The position numbers and the translations under genes are program-made. Shown here piece by piece: positions 42,413 to 42,506 of a stretch of 42,506 nucleotides of DNA. Below the pieces are notes generated by a model that worked only from the letters and a program-made list of their open reading frames with translations, was not told the origin of the DNA and searched no databases. Each line of letters starts with the position of its first letter. Positions within the stretch are counted from its first letter, which is position 1. Origin of the DNA: Elusimicrobia bacterium RIFOXYA12_FULL_51_18 (lineage in GTDB: Bacteria > Elusimicrobiota > Elusimicrobia > Elusimicrobiales > UBA9959); contig MGVA01000031.1 in the NCBI GenBank assembly GCA_001800245.1, forward strand, positions 1 through 42,506. The letters are read 5' to 3'.

Positions 42413-42506
42413 TAACCTGAAAAATGCAGTTGCATTTTTCCCCTTCGCAGTGCTCAGGGGCCGCTTCGCGACGGATACGCCCTCGGCCGTCTGACGGCCA
42501 TAGGCC
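42413..42506 (+). repeat. Palindromic dispersed repeat, copy B (cut by the window end)
   Basis: TAACCTGAAAAATGCAGTTG opens the copy and the next 70 bases follow copy A closely (CCCCTTCGC, GCTCAGG, CGCTTCGCG, CCCTCG). The first stem is AAAATGCA/TGCATTTT (42421-42438). A second palindrome, GGCCGTC-T-GACGGCC, is at 42485-42499. The element runs off the window, so its end is not seen. Confidence 0.7.

Noticed and set aside
1-42506. CRISPR array
   Set aside because: No regularly spaced direct repeats of 20-40 bases were seen; the repeats found are palindromic and dispersed.

Overview
The window most likely comes from a diderm (outer-membrane) bacterium of moderate to high GC outside the well-studied phyla. 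Elusimicrobiota is my best guess but is not proven. Outer-membrane evidence: LptF and LptG permeases, a TolC-type channel, a beta-barrel protein ending in Phe, a very large SprA-like outer-membrane protein, and GDP-heptose synthesis. No tRNA, rRNA, CRISPR array, integrase or complete insertion sequence was recognised.

Layout. (1) 117-3316, minus strand, visibly AT-richer: a DUF4062 protein, a secreted HExxH protein and a small membrane-anchored protein; looks like an accessory island. (2) 3317-3850, non-coding and rich in inverted repeats. (3) 3851-15786, all minus: dapA and dapF (lysine/peptidoglycan); an exported trio of TPR protein, patatin-like lipase and TolC-like channel; a HAMP-only membrane protein; a phosphofructokinase with pyrophosphate-type residues; a beta-barrel protein; a single-domain response regulator; dnaE. 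(4) 15866-18500, plus: a Nudix hydrolase and transketolase. (5) 18741-22425, minus: TrmJ-like methyltransferase, GT-C glycosyltransferase, radical SAM protein. (6) 22647-32151, plus: a tightly packed glycan operon. A methyltransferase/glycosyltransferase fusion, an epimerase, an SDR and a Gfo/Idh oxidoreductase precede a full GDP-D-glycero-D-manno-heptose pathway (HddA, HddC, GmhA, GmhB), then transaldolase and a second radical SAM protein. Six gene junctions are ATGA overlaps. (7) 32157-34797, minus: zinc-ribbon membrane protein, LptG, LptF. (8) 34852-42326, plus: SprA-like giant, ComF, and an orphan exported protein with its own clear promoter and terminator.

How the parts fit. Much of the window serves the cell envelope. 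Transaldolase (and transketolase, 12 kb away) can make sedoheptulose 7-phosphate, which GmhA, HddA, GmhB and HddC would turn into GDP-heptose; the fusion, GT-C and redox enzymes could modify or attach it. LptF/LptG act in lipopolysaccharide export.

The most notable non-coding signal is a dispersed palindromic repeat (at 8833, 9911 and 42413) whose first hairpin shows a compensatory base change between copies. One copy abuts the signal-peptide codons of the TolC-like gene and seems to have removed its ordinary start codon. A second, unrelated inverted-repeat-bounded element lies at 18528-18701.
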